DNA of 64,000 nucleotides from Plasmopara viticola. Lineage: Eukaryota > Oomycota > Peronosporomycetes > Peronosporales > Peronosporaceae. Every line of letters starts with the position of its first letter. The first letter of the stretch is position 1. The notes under the pieces were generated by a model. The model was not told where the DNA came from and made no database searches. It saw only the letters and a program-made list of their open reading frames with translations. The stretch covers positions 1,178,001 through 1,242,000 of the forward strand of contig MBPM02000002.1 in the NCBI GenBank assembly GCA_001695595.3. Reading direction: 5' to 3'. Below are positions 12,480 through 24,898 of the stretch, in pieces. A program made the translations under genes and the position numbers.

Positions 12480-14235
12480 TATTGCTACTTAGGGTGCGTG
12501 TGATGGTCGCTCCTATTTACCTGGTAGAATAATTACGTGATCCCTCACGCGGCAATTTTGCTTTGTGTCGCACCAGTATCGTCAAGTATGTAAATGTATC
12601 CAATGCAAAACAAGCGAAAAAAGTACTTTGTTCTTCTGTTTTATCGTATTGGTATTGTTCATTACTTAGTATCTATCTTTCACAGAACCAAGTAACGGTT
12701 GGCGCCGACATATTTTATATACTAGGCTACATGTCACGTCTATGGATGTTGCAGGCGTGATCTGACTCTACTTTCCATTGGCTCTTGGACAAAGTAAACG
12801 TCTTACAGCCAGCCACGAAAACGTTGACATCTTCGAACGTTTGTGTTTAAATTTTAGCGCAATATTTGAATTAGCAATCGATGACTACCGTGGTAATCGG
12901 TATCAAACCGCCAGCACGTTATGGCTAACAGCATCCCGCTAACTGTGGCTTAAGATTTCTTTAAGTTTGCCTATGAAGAGCTCACAGTGCTCCCGAACGA
13001 TATCTACTTGGAGCAGCTCTTAGAATTATTTACGTGATGGCTAAAGTGAGCGCTGTGCACAATTGTGGACGTGTAATATGTGCGCAGATGCTCGTGTCAG
13101 CAATCGAAGAGATCTGCTTCATGCTTCTCGGAGCGTTTCTCAGGCATTCAAGCCAACAATATTTTGGCTATGATCTCAAGAAATAGATGGCACTAGCATT
13201 TGTTGACGTTGCTTCTGTATTGCTGCTGCTACTTTTTGCACGAAAGTTATAGAATTTGTTTACCTACTTGGCTTGGTACTCGCCAGGATGACAGGGAAAC
13301 AGCCTCTAAGTGCCTTATAAATTGCTCGACCGTTACGAACGTGTCGAGGAGATCAAGACTAATGGTATCATGCACGCCAAGATACAAGCAGCAATGGGGC
13401 GACATTGCCACGGCACGTTCTTTTGTACTATTCTACTGAGCGCTGCTCTCTCCAAAGTACGAGCACTTTCTTGCTAGATCCAGCGATATCGTTCACGCTT
13501 GCTCGCAATGAAGGGTTTGGAGGGATATTCCATTGTATTGATGGTGTTCGGAGTTGATGGCGCCGAAGAAGAGCCGATTGCTGTGACTTTGGTAATTCGC
13601 CATCGGTGTTATAACTTGCTGCTGCTTGTCAGAATACCTATGGTAGACAAGTCGGAATGGATGTGGATCTTGTCACAGTCAAAAGAAAAAACTTAAGTTG
13701 CAGTTGTTGACCCAGTTTTGGTTTGTGTTTACTAGGCTAATCTATCGACTACTGGGCAGATACATACAAATCGGTCATTTTTCACGCAGTACGTAGCAAT
13801 CGCTCAACTTCACTCGTTTAACATCCTCGTTAGTCTTCTGTAGATATGAGGTAGAACGCTTTTGTTCCGATCCCGCCGTGTCCACGTGCTCGCTATGTTA
13901 TTTCACGATGTTATTCTTGGAAAGCTCGTAATTTGCCTACGGCCACACACGATTAAAATAACGTAAAATGCGCTTGATTCCACATCTCGAGTATCTTAAT
14001 CGTGCCAAGAAGTTGCAGCCCTTGAGCTGTTTCCAACATTAGCCCAACCACTTTGTTTTTTCAATGGAACCATAACTAGCATGCTCATTGCACAGAGAGA
14101 TGAGGATGCCGCCGACTGCATTGTGCTCCAAATACCCTCCCGACTCTGGTCTCTGATGCCCGTATCCGATGTCATACTAGACTGGCGATGTATTCGCCTT
14201 GTGCTGCTGATCGTTCGGTAACTTTTGGCGATGCT
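12480..14235. repeat. Unrecognised dispersed repeat, copy C (longest copy)
   Basis: This copy contains both modules in tandem: 12480-13200 matches copy B, and 13200-14235 matches copy A. It therefore gives the best view of the unit, at least 1.75 kb. No terminal inverted repeats, LTRs or target duplications were found. The minus-strand peptide pattern shared with copy A lies at about 14075-14215. Confidence 0.75.
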
Positions 14236-17200
14236 TACAATGCAGGTCTCGTATCCTCTGCCCAGTAATGGATGGTGCTGGGAGAGCCGGCACCAACGGC
14301 TTCTGTTCTGGCTTCGTAGATTTAGCCAACAGTCATTAAGCAATGCGATTACGTTATCGATTGCTCAAAAAGTCTCGTTCCATTCCAGGAGCTTAAATTT
14401 GTCTAATTGTACTAGACAAGGAATTACTTGTCATGAAGCACACGCTGATTTACTTTCGAGTAAATCTTTGAAGCTCCCAACCCATTGTAGATCATGCGTA
14501 TTTTAGGGCAACAGTAAATATGCACCACTCAATCCAAAGAATGACGAGATGGTTGTCTTTCTGAAATATAACTTTCGCGCTGGATGCAAATCATATATTA
14601 ATGACAGACGGTGTCATCAGACATACATTACTGATGCCACTGCGATATAGAATCGCAGAAAAGGATTCCAAAGACGTGTGTCCAAGCCTATTGGCAGCGG
14701 TTGCTATCGCGTCAACAGACGATCTGCAGGGTATATTTGCAAGATTGGAAAAGTCATATTTTGTCGAAGTTGTTGCAATGTGTAATAAATTCCTAGAGTG
14801 CATCATCTACAGGGTATTTGAGCTGATGACATTCTTCACGGGCTCCATTATACTTTAATGACATCACATGATAAGTGACCAAGTGTATGGAACGTATCGA
14901 AGGGCTAGATGGCTATGCGTCGGCTCCTTTACGGATCCTGATTGTAGCGGCGGACTGCTGGAAGTCTAGCTGCCTCAACTTAATTGCTGGCTTACTAGAA
15001 TTTAGTAAAAGTATGATTACTGTTGATTTCTGTCAGCCACCTGAGAAACATGGGGCACTTGACCGCTGTAGATAACCATATAACCATATTTACATACAAT
15101 TTTGTTTGGACGCGATTGTGCCGTACAAGGAATCCTCAGTCTTTTCAGCCAAAACTGTTCAAATAATCGAAATCTCAATTATGAATACATACACCTAATA
15201 TACGAAAAATTAGACGCCTAAGAGCTTTGATGGCTCTTAAAAGCACAATTGCTTCTGAGATAAAAGCTGGATTGATTTCTCTCAAGTCTTTCGCAAGGGG
15301 CCAAATTTCACATCAAAACACTTTCTAAATTCACAAATTGGTCGCTAACATGATTGGCAGAGATAACATAAATTGCTAAGAACAATCAACAACAATTCTC
15401 GGATATGGAATAAATGTAAACAATTTATTTCTTTCAAGAAATCTAAGCGAGCTGTTTTTCGACACAGACTTCAGGTTGACCTACTTCGTTGTCGTCCGCA
15501 CTGTAGGACTACCTGCCGGTTTTCCGTAGAAACGAACCTTTTATATAAGACAGGGTATGACAGCGCAGGTACGCAATACCGACGGATGACAACTTGGTCG
15601 CTTATAGAGTATTACATCAATTGCCCTCTATTTGAATTTAGCAAAGCTTAGTGCCACACAACAGGCTTTGAATTCGGACTTGTTCTCTTCACTTTTCTCC
15701 GTTAATCTTGAATTCAAAGGGTGAAATTAACACGTGCTTCCATGAAGGTTTGAGCCTCCAGCTCGAATCACCAAGTCTGTTAGTATTAACAACGCTGCAT
15801 GCGCTGTGCCTGCCTGAGCCAAACACTCACAAGCCCTTGCGTCACAGTCTGCGTTTTGAGAATAGAACTCTCTCACTAGTTACTTCACACTTTTGAACGC
15901 TATTTTTTGTGCCAGAAAGCCAAAGCTGTATCACCTTTAGATGCACTCATCTGCATTTGTGTACGCATAATTGCGAACAAACACTCGTTTTTTTGCTCGC
16001 AATATATTTTGGACGCATATTTGCGAACAAACACGCGATCTTTATTCGCAATATATTTTGAGCTCATAAGGTTTGTGGAGAAAAATGTCACCAATTACGT
16101 CTGTTGTATACGCCTTTGGAGCCTGTATAACTGCGTCACAAGACACGCACAGGTCTCACATGCGTTCGGAATGTCTTAGAGCTTATTCCTTGAAACAAAC
16201 CGTTTGAACAGCTGGCTGCAGTCAATGGCAAGTTTCTTCAGAGTTCTTGATAATCATCAAAAAGAGCATTGCTCAGCAAATAAATTTGCACTCCACGCGC
16301 ATTTGCTGAGATATCAATTTGATCGCCCTGACGTCTAAAAGATGCAGCTTTCACTCCGTGTTTACTCCCGCTTTGTATTCTCGTCTTCAAGGCTCCTAAT
16401 ATCCATACCCGGCAAAATAATGCCCGACGTACTCACCGACTCGATTAAGCGTTCGCTAGATCAGTGATTTAACCTCGTAGTCCATGTATCGCCAAAGTTT
16501 TGCTGAAAGAAACGTCGGTGGCACCCAAGGTCTCTCATCACTGATCAACCCAGGGACCCTGAAACTTCAGTCACGTCGTACCTCTGATAGGATCATAGCT
16601 CGCTTAAATCAAAAGCATTCGACGCTGTCGAAATCGCAAACATATAAACTTCGGTTCACCAAAATCTTAAAATAGTAACAATATCTCATAAGTGTGCTAT
16701 AATCTTAGCATACGGTCGACGTCTCTGTATCTATAAAAGCTGTTTATGGCTTACTGGATCTATGGCACTATCGTTATCTTTTCTCTGTCTCAGAGCATTA
16801 CTTTTTTGTTTACTCTAAGGACTTAACGCTTACCATGATCAGCTTCCGTTCGAGCGGGCATCTGTCTCACGCGCTGTCGTAATCCGTCATCTTCGGCTAT
16901 ATATTCGCTGACGGATTGATAAACAGCTCCTCATCTTGCAACTAGATGCTGCATCTTCATGAGACCTTGCAAAATTATCAGCGTATTTAGCCCGTCTGAT
17001 ATCTTCGGAGTCAAACGAGCATGCGTCTTCATTATCATTTCAAACTTCTCAAAGGATAACTTCCTACGAGTGCAATTCTTCGAAAATTTGTATAATCAAG
17101 TCTGTACCTATGTTTTATACTTGAATCCAGTACGACTTAAAGACCACTAACCACCTCGCTTCAAGAGTTAGTACCATTTTGAAATACCAAGACACAAGTT

Positions 17201-18499
17201 AATGATATATTTTAAAAGTGAAATGTGTCGTCAATACCTCTGTGCTAAAGAAGTTCTATATGCGGCTGTATATAAACATACTATTTCCAAACAGTGTGCA
17301 TTGAGATATGTTTATTCGGTCATGTGTTACTTGCTGCTAATCCCATACTAGACGTACGGTCGCACAATTGTCCGAATCAATACAGACTTAAACCCGGACA
17401 TACCTGAGAAAACATCTGCACATAGCATGTTCGAATGAAAGGAGATTCCATGATCCCAGTCTGTGTCACACTGTTACCAGTTTCTGTGACATAAGTCATG
17501 TCATGTCGAACATCGTGAGAAGGCAGGATTGGTGCGTTTTTGGTTCAGGCACTAACGAACAAGTCAGAGTGTTTGAACTTGAAAGGCTACTACAAAAGTA
17601 GAAGGTATCGTATAGGTAGTATTTACAACAATGAAACCATTTTGTGGATGTAAATTGCAAGTGTTTACGATGCTGATGTACAATGTACCATTGTCGACAA
17701 CAAACGTAGTATTTGGTCTCAAAGATTCTAAAGGGTCTTAAGTTGTGTTTCGAGGAAGTTTGAAGAGTCTTATTATGTAACCTCTCAATGATTGCAGGAG
17801 TCAGGCGCGACATTAACCTATACACAGGAACGAAATATTGTTTTGAGAGACAATGGGTAAGATCTATGCGCAACTTGAGCTCCCAACGTTTTCTGCGTCG
17901 TTAACGCAAAACGTAGCATGGTGCGGGAGTCAGAACACTGGCACCCACCAAACGATTTTTGTTCTCGACAACAAACGGAAGATTTGGAGACATGGTAATT
18001 GAAGAGTCGAAATGCCTATATTGCAAAGAATATGCTGTTATCTGCCATGGGATCATTCGTGTCACTCAGACGCCGATTTCGTATCGCATACTTGCTCCTT
18101 TCTTGAAACGGTAAGCTACACGCTCTTGAGGCTATTCGTCACTTCATGTGAATCCCACTGTACCTTGCAAAAGTAAAGCACCTGTTTCCAAATGGGCTTG
18201 TTCCTTTTAATGGCGCTGTGATACCCCCTTGTGAAGCTGGCCAACCACTCAGTTTACACATTCGACCCGTGCGTCCAACAGATAGAAACCTTTTTTTAGT
18301 TTTATCCAGCAAATAGCCCAGCTATCGATAAGGCTTACAAGCTAAATATCTAAGTAAAGTAGCAACGCGGACGTCAAAACTTGTGAAGGATGATCGATAA
18401 GTGTAATTGTACCCTTGCTCAATGTCTGTGCTCGTTGGGTAACTTCGTAGCACACAAGACGATTGGTTTTGTTGGGTGTAGCTACATGTTGTCTGGTCG
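14236..18499. other. Gene-free desert with small duplications
   Basis: No gene could be supported. Open frames such as 14601-14858 (85 codons, plus) and 17496-17873 (125 codons, minus) lack recognisable domains. Two diverged pieces around 17690-17730 and 17970-18000 share TCGACAACAAACG followed by TTTGG, which points to old duplicated repeats. A clear 50-bp tandem duplication lies at 15963-16061. Confidence 0.5.
15963..16061. repeat. Tandem duplication of a 50-bp unit
   Basis: Copy 1 is 15963-16012 and copy 2 is 16013-16061, directly adjoining. Both contain TTGCGAACAAACAC, a short variable middle, and TCGCAATATATTTTG. They differ at a handful of positions and by one base in length. Confidence 0.9.
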
Positions 18500-21400
18500 A
18501 GCGGGGGCCTCGTTGGATGAACAGCTGGTGGCCGTTTCGAGGAGAGTCCGATAGAAATCATTAAGTTTAGTAGAAAGTGCCGCTGGAATCCTTTGAGAAG
18601 AAGATCTTGGCAGTAGCGCTTGACATGAAGGGCCACTACCGCCTTAATTCGGGCTTGAATGTCTATCAGGTAGACCGGGAGCTCTTGGAAGCAAATATCG
18701 TTCCGATGCTCTCATAAATAGCGCACAATTAAGGTCCGCACTATGTGAAAGATTTCAAAGAGACTGCAGCCGTATTAGTACTTGGCCAAAGGTGTAGATT
18801 CGATGTTGAAATTTAGTATCGCCTTTCATTCCAGGTTGGACGAGAATAGCTCTCAAAGGTTGGCGAGCCAGCCGTTTCAAATGTTGACCGCAAACTCGCA
18901 GCATCAAAAGAGACGCGAAACGATCTTCAGCACACCGCAGTCGTCGTGGCACAGACACTGAACTTTTTGGAGATGCTGAAGGCGGTAGACGAGGCAAAAT
19001 GCGTTGTGCTTAAGTCTGTAGAAAAAATCCGAGTAAATGGGAAGTACGCGTTTTTCGATCTTGATGTCTCAGCCCTCACTGATTGGGCGGGACATCTCTC
19101 CACACAAAGGCGGGAGAGCGGCAAGTCAGGAACTTGGTAGCTCGATATCGCGTTTTAGACCCGGGCCACGCCAAGCTCTGCCACTTCATAGGTGTCGAAG
19201 AAGCATACGTGGAATGCCGCGCGTTATTGTACCGCTTGGGTCGGTTCAATCGGGTGTTTAGCGAGCGATTAGGGAGTTAGTCAGCTTTATCCAAGAAATT
19301 GTATCAAAACGTTCGTTGAAACCTTCTCCGGAACGAGTTGGCTAAGAAGCCACATCAGTATCTCTGCCATCACCGGTGGATCACAGACTAAAAACAGATA
19401 CATGGGGCAGCGGATACCGCTATTGACCAGGAGAGTAATCAAACCTAGCGGCCATTAGGCTCCTGTCGAGTTGAAGCCCGCTAGCTGTAGGCGATATCTA
19501 CGGTGTCTAATATAGGTGATGTAAGCTTGTCGAACTTGACTTGGAGACAAGTGGCCTTTGATCGAAAGCCGGTATGCCACGGAATTTGCATAAAATGCCA
19601 ATAGGCCTCCAAAATTGCCCAGCTAGTCGATAGCCAGCACACCGCATGGTCGGGGCTAGTAGTTACGGGTGAGTATGGCATGTCGAATACATTTTTCCAT
19701 GGAGCTACAGCTTGGTCGAAAAGACGGAAAACTGGGGCTGCTCAAAAGTAAACGGTTTTTTATATCTGGGGGGGAGTCTTCCAGCAAGGATTACCTTGTA
19801 GAGCATGTGCAGCTGTAGACTTTGAATCGTATCGGGGATAGGAGTGAGACTCAGTCCACCTTTGTGCGATGGACGAAACCACCCGGTCTTGAGTAGAGCA
19901 ATGGAGGCCTTGGACCGGTACAAAAAAGCGCGAAATGAGCTTTATAAACTGGTCTTCGAATCCAGTTGAGAGGACATGACCGATGCTAGCCGAATACCAT
20001 TGTGTTGGCAGAATAAATTTGCTGAAGCTTCACCACACGTCTCCGCAGTGTGAGTGCCCGGCGAAGCCATAAAAAGCACTTGGGTATAACATTTCCGTGA
20101 GTGCTGAAGTCGGTCAGCATCACTGATAGTCGGGCCGTATAGGATGCCCAACAGCTTAGCGCGTCCTGTGTTATCAACCGCAATCACTCCCAGCTTGGCG
20201 CCAAGGCCCGTTCTTTGCTGACCAAGGGTGAACGGGAAGTAATACCGCTTTGTCTTGAGACGCACTTCTTCAGCCACACAGAAATCTTCCTCTTGGCTAA
20301 AAAAAACTCGGTGTGCTTGCTTATGTCCGGATATGAGTTCAGTGCAATCGTCGACATATCTCATCACCAAGTAAGTTGTACTGCCACTGCGTAAACAGTA
20401 GTCCGTTAGTTTTACCGTTGGCAAGTGTTCAACAAAGAGCACGGAGAATGCTGAAGAGAGGGGGCTTTTCTGTCAAACTCCCGCACGAAGTTTGATGGTC
20501 GACCGTTGAGCATGAGTGGTACGAGGGTTCCTGAAAATAAGACCCGGACCCAGCATCTGAACGTGTCACTGATCCAGAATGCGTCAGGACAATGTCAAGT
20601 TCTTCTCAAGCCACACTTTCAAGGCGGTGGCGAGGTCGAGCAAAGTCGCACCGGCTGGTGAAGCATCTTTGCCGAACAGCCGAGATAAGGCCCCAAACGT
20701 TAGGTGCGCTTGGCAAACCCGTATTGGTCTAGATGTAAGAGGCTTTTAAGATCGATGGGCAAGGATTTAAGTCACAGATTGTCATCCACATTCGGGAGCG
20801 TAATCGGTCGGTGGTTGCTTGGGACCTTCTGGTCGCCTTTCTTGTATAATTATTAGACCTGAGCACGCCACTTGAATTTAATCCTATGACCGAGTTGAAG
20901 CTGGCACGCGTACACTACTTCTAGTATGCGGCTCCAAGCAGAAGGGCCGATATTGTAGTACTCGACTGGGAGGCCGTCAGGCATAGGTGTTTTTTTCAGT
21001 GAAAGTGTGTGATAGCGCCCACACGAAAGTATCTGTGGTAAAGGGGCTGTCCAAGTGAGCCCCGTCATTTGGCGCCAGGCGTGCCTTAGTTTTCGGACAT
21101 TTTCTATGCTTAGCGTGACCGAATTCCTTCGAACGGGAGCAGTAGACACCAGAGAAAAGGCCGTACAAGGTGGCTCGAATTCTTCAGCTGACCCCTCAGG
21201 AATGGTCGTCTTGTGGAGGAGGTGAGGTGGCCGAAAGAAGTACTTAGAGCAACACTCAGTGTGTTTGAGGTCCGACGCAAACTTTTGCCTGGACGCATAG
21301 TGGTCTTGCTCGACCAAATATCCTCAAGCTTGGTCTTTGAGACAGCAAGATGTTTGAAGTAGTCTTCGAGGAATTGGTAGCCTAAGCATGCCGTAACGCA

Positions 21401-22400
21401 TTCTCTTTGAGGTGAGGTCTTCAAGTTCCATTGGCGCTCAATCTCTTGGATTTAAAAAGCTCCTCAAAGAAGATTAAAAATCTCTTTGCTTGTGTTCGTT
21501 GAGAAGACGACCAGGATTATAGCAGTCTTTGATGGGGATCACAAAGCGAGTTGAGCAGGTATTTTGGGGCTTTCGGGAGCTGGACGACTCAGGTTGGATA
21601 TTTTCAGGGGGAACGAGAAGGTGGCTTGTAACAGAAAGTATCGAAATGAAGTAAATTTTAGCGTAGTCTCCATGCCCTTTTAAGCCTCTGAGGTCACGAT
21701 GTACGTCTTGAGTTGCAGAGTGAAAAATCCGAGAGCTCACCAATACGTTGATTCGAGAGCTGCTGATTGGAATGGTAATTTTTTGAGCGCCTAAATGCTG
21801 AAGCCACCAGGCATCGACCCAATGCAAGGTGGTAAACCAGTACATCAGAGCCTCTTGGCCTTGGATAAAGTTTCGATCATCTTGTCTCGCTTGGTCAATT
21901 TAACTTAAAAGAATTGTATTCGGGTCGCCCCGTTGTAGTTGTTGAGAGTCCTCTTTACAGGCGCGGAAGAGATCTGCAAAAACGTCGAATCGCTGGCTTG
22001 GCTGAATCGAATCGTGGATCACGTGAATAAAGGTAACGACAATAATAAAAGTGCCTCGTCCAATAAGTGTTGGGGCATTATTTGAATAGAGGAGCCATGT
22101 TGGCGTGTGACGTCGTGAACGTCGCGTATGGGACAGGAAGGCGTGTGTAGCAAACCCACTCCATTGTGCCTCGTGAAGTTAGGCATACTAATTGATGAAC
22201 AGGAGCTGGTGTTCAGGTGTGAAACCGTGCTCCAGTTGTGTTTCACTCGCTCAAAGTTTCTTATATCCGTGAACTTTGTCTCTTGCAACCCACAACGTGG
22301 AAGAGTATTAAAGTACGTTGTGCTACGTTGTTCAACCCATTTGCGTAGGGAGTATGCCCTCCTAAGGTCCATTCCTCGTTAGAAATTGGTCATAGAAAGG
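18500..22400 (-). mobile_element. Decayed non-LTR retrotransposon (LINE), EN-RT type
   Basis: On the minus strand, conserved LINE blocks occur in the right order despite many stops. They are: an endonuclease start (CGLQETKF, then GVGLLH...RDV, 22270-22060); a later endonuclease block (LHWVDAWW...SRINVLVSS, about 21840-21730); the RT entry block (PDGLPVEYY, about 20960); an YKKGDQ..NHRPITLPN block near 20800; an RT active-site motif YVDD near 20350; and a C-terminal GGLSL..I..LQL block near 19850. An apurinic endonuclease followed by RT on one polypeptide is typical of L1/Tx1-like elements. The limits are approximate. No poly(A) tail or target duplication was identified. Confidence 0.85.
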
Positions 22401-24400
22401 TCACCGAAGAAGCTTGGGCTCGAAAGTTTTCAACTGTGGAGCGAAGGGCTACTGGAAGCCCTGCCAAAACCCGGTTACTAAGGGTGACATTATTATGTTG
22501 GCAAGAGTTGTGTTATCTTGATAGTATCGAGATTGAATGAAGCAATGCCGATGCTTCCTTTCTCGTGTGCCTGTTCACCTTAAGCGGGTCTGCATAGATA
22601 CAGGGTGCGATAGTATGTAGAGCCAAATCCGTCTCCGCCAGATGTAGTTTGAGCCAAAATTGCACTTGATCTGGACACAGCTGTCCCAAAGCGGTATTAC
22701 GATCGAGGTCTTGTTGACCCGGAAAGAGTTTGGACACTCCTTAAGCACACAACATTCCTCGTCCAGTGTATATGGCTGTGCGGATACCTAGGGGGGCGGC
22801 ATGTCCGAAGGTCTGAGTGCGAAGGTGTTGAAAGTGTTCCTTGCCGTGATGTCCAGAAAGACTCGGTTAAGACTAGCTTGCACCGATGCTAAATGCTGGG
22901 TTGGATAGCGAGAAGAATGAGCCCAAAATGTCTTAAATGTTTGCTCCTACATCGTTCTGGAGTGACGTTTGTTCAACATTGCCTTGTCAAATTGTCACAT
23001 TTATGACTTCTTCGGTCGTTTCTGAAAGTTTTACAAAAAAGGCTACGGATTGCGGCGAGTTGGTCGATTTATCCCAAAGAATGAAGTGGAGTGGGTCCAT
23101 ACAAGCAATAGCTCACCCATTCAAACGAGCTAGCCGATGGAACCATCGGTTTTTTTTTGGAGGGGGCGCAGATTTACCGCTGGATCCGCAATAGTACCGA
23201 CGATCATGCACTTTGCCCGTTTGATGCGGTCCGGCGTACGGTCCGTGGCCTGAGTAGTTGCACCTCCTGGAAAGATAGCAGTGCTGTCATGAGGAATGAC
23301 CGACTTTGGATTGACCACAATCGCACATTCTAGTCCGTCCATCGAGCTGCATTGAGAAAGACTCGTCGTAGGATCGATCCCCAACTACGTGGCTTTCTTT
23401 TCAACGAGAAAAAACCTTGGTTATCACGTCACTATCACTGGCGTCGCTCGTGTCGTCAAATGCAAGCAGTATGCTGCCAGTTTTGTTTAGATCAGGGCTT
23501 GATGGCATCGGCTTGCGATGGCGAGTCTGGCGTCCCATTGCCAGAAGCTCCTTAATTAAGGGCGGGATGATGCTGTTGAAGGCGCAGTTTCACCACTGTG
23601 TAGCTTTGCCAACTTCCGAAAACTGCATCTGGTGGAGTGGGATGCAATCGATTTGGGATGCAATTGATTAGCATCATCGACGCCAGTGGTAGCTTTTGGT
23701 TGAGAAAAAACCGTCAACTGCGCGAGCAAACACCTCTTACTGTATGAGTCGGCGTGGTAAACACCGGTGGCGTGCCTCGGTTGGCGAACCAGTCGTAAAT
23801 GATGCCGTTGATTGAGTCGTCTGGAAAACGGTGTAGGTCCTCAGAATACCAATGGAAGCACTCCAAGTAAGGTTGGACTTTGAACTTGCGACCACATATT
23901 GCCCCCTTTCGTTCAAAAATTACGGTCGGTACACCGGAAGCTGATCCCAGCGTTAAAGACTGTCTTGAGGTCGCGGAGGGTGCAGATGCTCGATATCCAC
24001 GTGACACATTGTGAAGTCCAGCTTGGTCATAATCCCGGCGTCTGGAAAAGTGGTCGTTAGCTTTCGAGCTAGGATCCACATTGCAGAAGTAGCTCGAAGG
24101 ACACTTGCTACTGAACCCCTGCCAGGACAGCGCAGCGTTTGTCCTATTGGTCCCGGTTGGGGTTCAGCAATAAGGCGGGAAAGTTCGGCTCGTGATGTGC
24201 AGCTGTGCTATGCCTGGTACCAAGCTTTTGCGTTGGGCGGCGTCATGCTACGTAAGAAACGGTGGAAACGCGTATACTGCGTCTTTAGTGCCGAAGAGTA
24301 CTTAAGCCTACACTAGTCCAAAGGTGCCGGTGTCGAAGGACACTAAAGCCTACACTAGTCGAGAGGTACCTCAATACCCTCATATAATGTGACAGTACGG
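22401..24400 (-). other. Possible LINE ORF1 or 5' region, decayed
   Basis: This is the stretch upstream (on the minus strand) of the LINE endonuclease. Fragmentary open frames at 23714-24079 and 22513-22737 could be remains of ORF1, but I recognise no diagnostic motif. At 24305-24362 the 13-base string AGCCTACACTAGT occurs twice about 43 bp apart. No gene is supported. Confidence 0.35.
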
Positions 24401-24898
24401 CCTAGCGTCGAATTCATACTACGATGTCGTGTAAGCGAATCCAATCGATACCTTTCGGTAAGACTTAGCACGCTTAGCTCTGGTCTTTCAGCAGGTATGA
24501 GCCTAAAATATCTGTAGGCGCCTAACTGTCTGAAGGACGCAAGCTGCGGGGAAGGAGAAAAGACTTTGCGACCCGTAAAACGGGTGGGCGGAGCGGGGTG
24601 ACTTGACAGCTGGGGAAGCGGAGAACCAAGCTTGGGCTTATCGTTTTACACTTGTGGGGTAGTTGGTAAATTGCAGAATCCCGCACATCCAACCGAGCAT
24701 ACAGCCTTATGTACACATCGCATCGCAAAGCGGCATTCTGGAATATCACTGCGCACAATTAATCTTCTGATTGTTGTATAATCTCTCATCTTCTTCAATT
24801 ATACATAATTATCAAAACTACGATAACCTTGTGAAAAACACATCTATACGTCCAATCAAACGACAGCTTTCGCGCACCCATTCAATATTCCCTCAAAA
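24401..24898. other. Intergenic region upstream of RRP6
   Basis: This is non-coding sequence between the repeat desert and the RRP6 gene. It becomes A/T-rich over the last 120 bp and probably holds the RRP6 promoter and 5' UTR. Confidence 0.6.
24876..24891 (+). promoter_or_regulatory. Candidate oomycete initiator-like element for RRP6
   Basis: The sequence ACCCATTCAATATTCC, 8-23 bp before the RRP6 ATG, partly matches the oomycete transcription initiator consensus (CTCATTYYNCAWTTT type). The match is incomplete, so this is a suggestion from position and sequence only. Confidence 0.3.

Noticed and set aside
14601..14858. 85-codon plus-strand frame with helical appearance
   Set aside because: No recognisable family, the opposite strand is equally open, and there is no splice partner nearby.
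17496..17873. 125-codon minus-strand frame
   Set aside because: It lies in duplicated, decayed sequence and matches no family.
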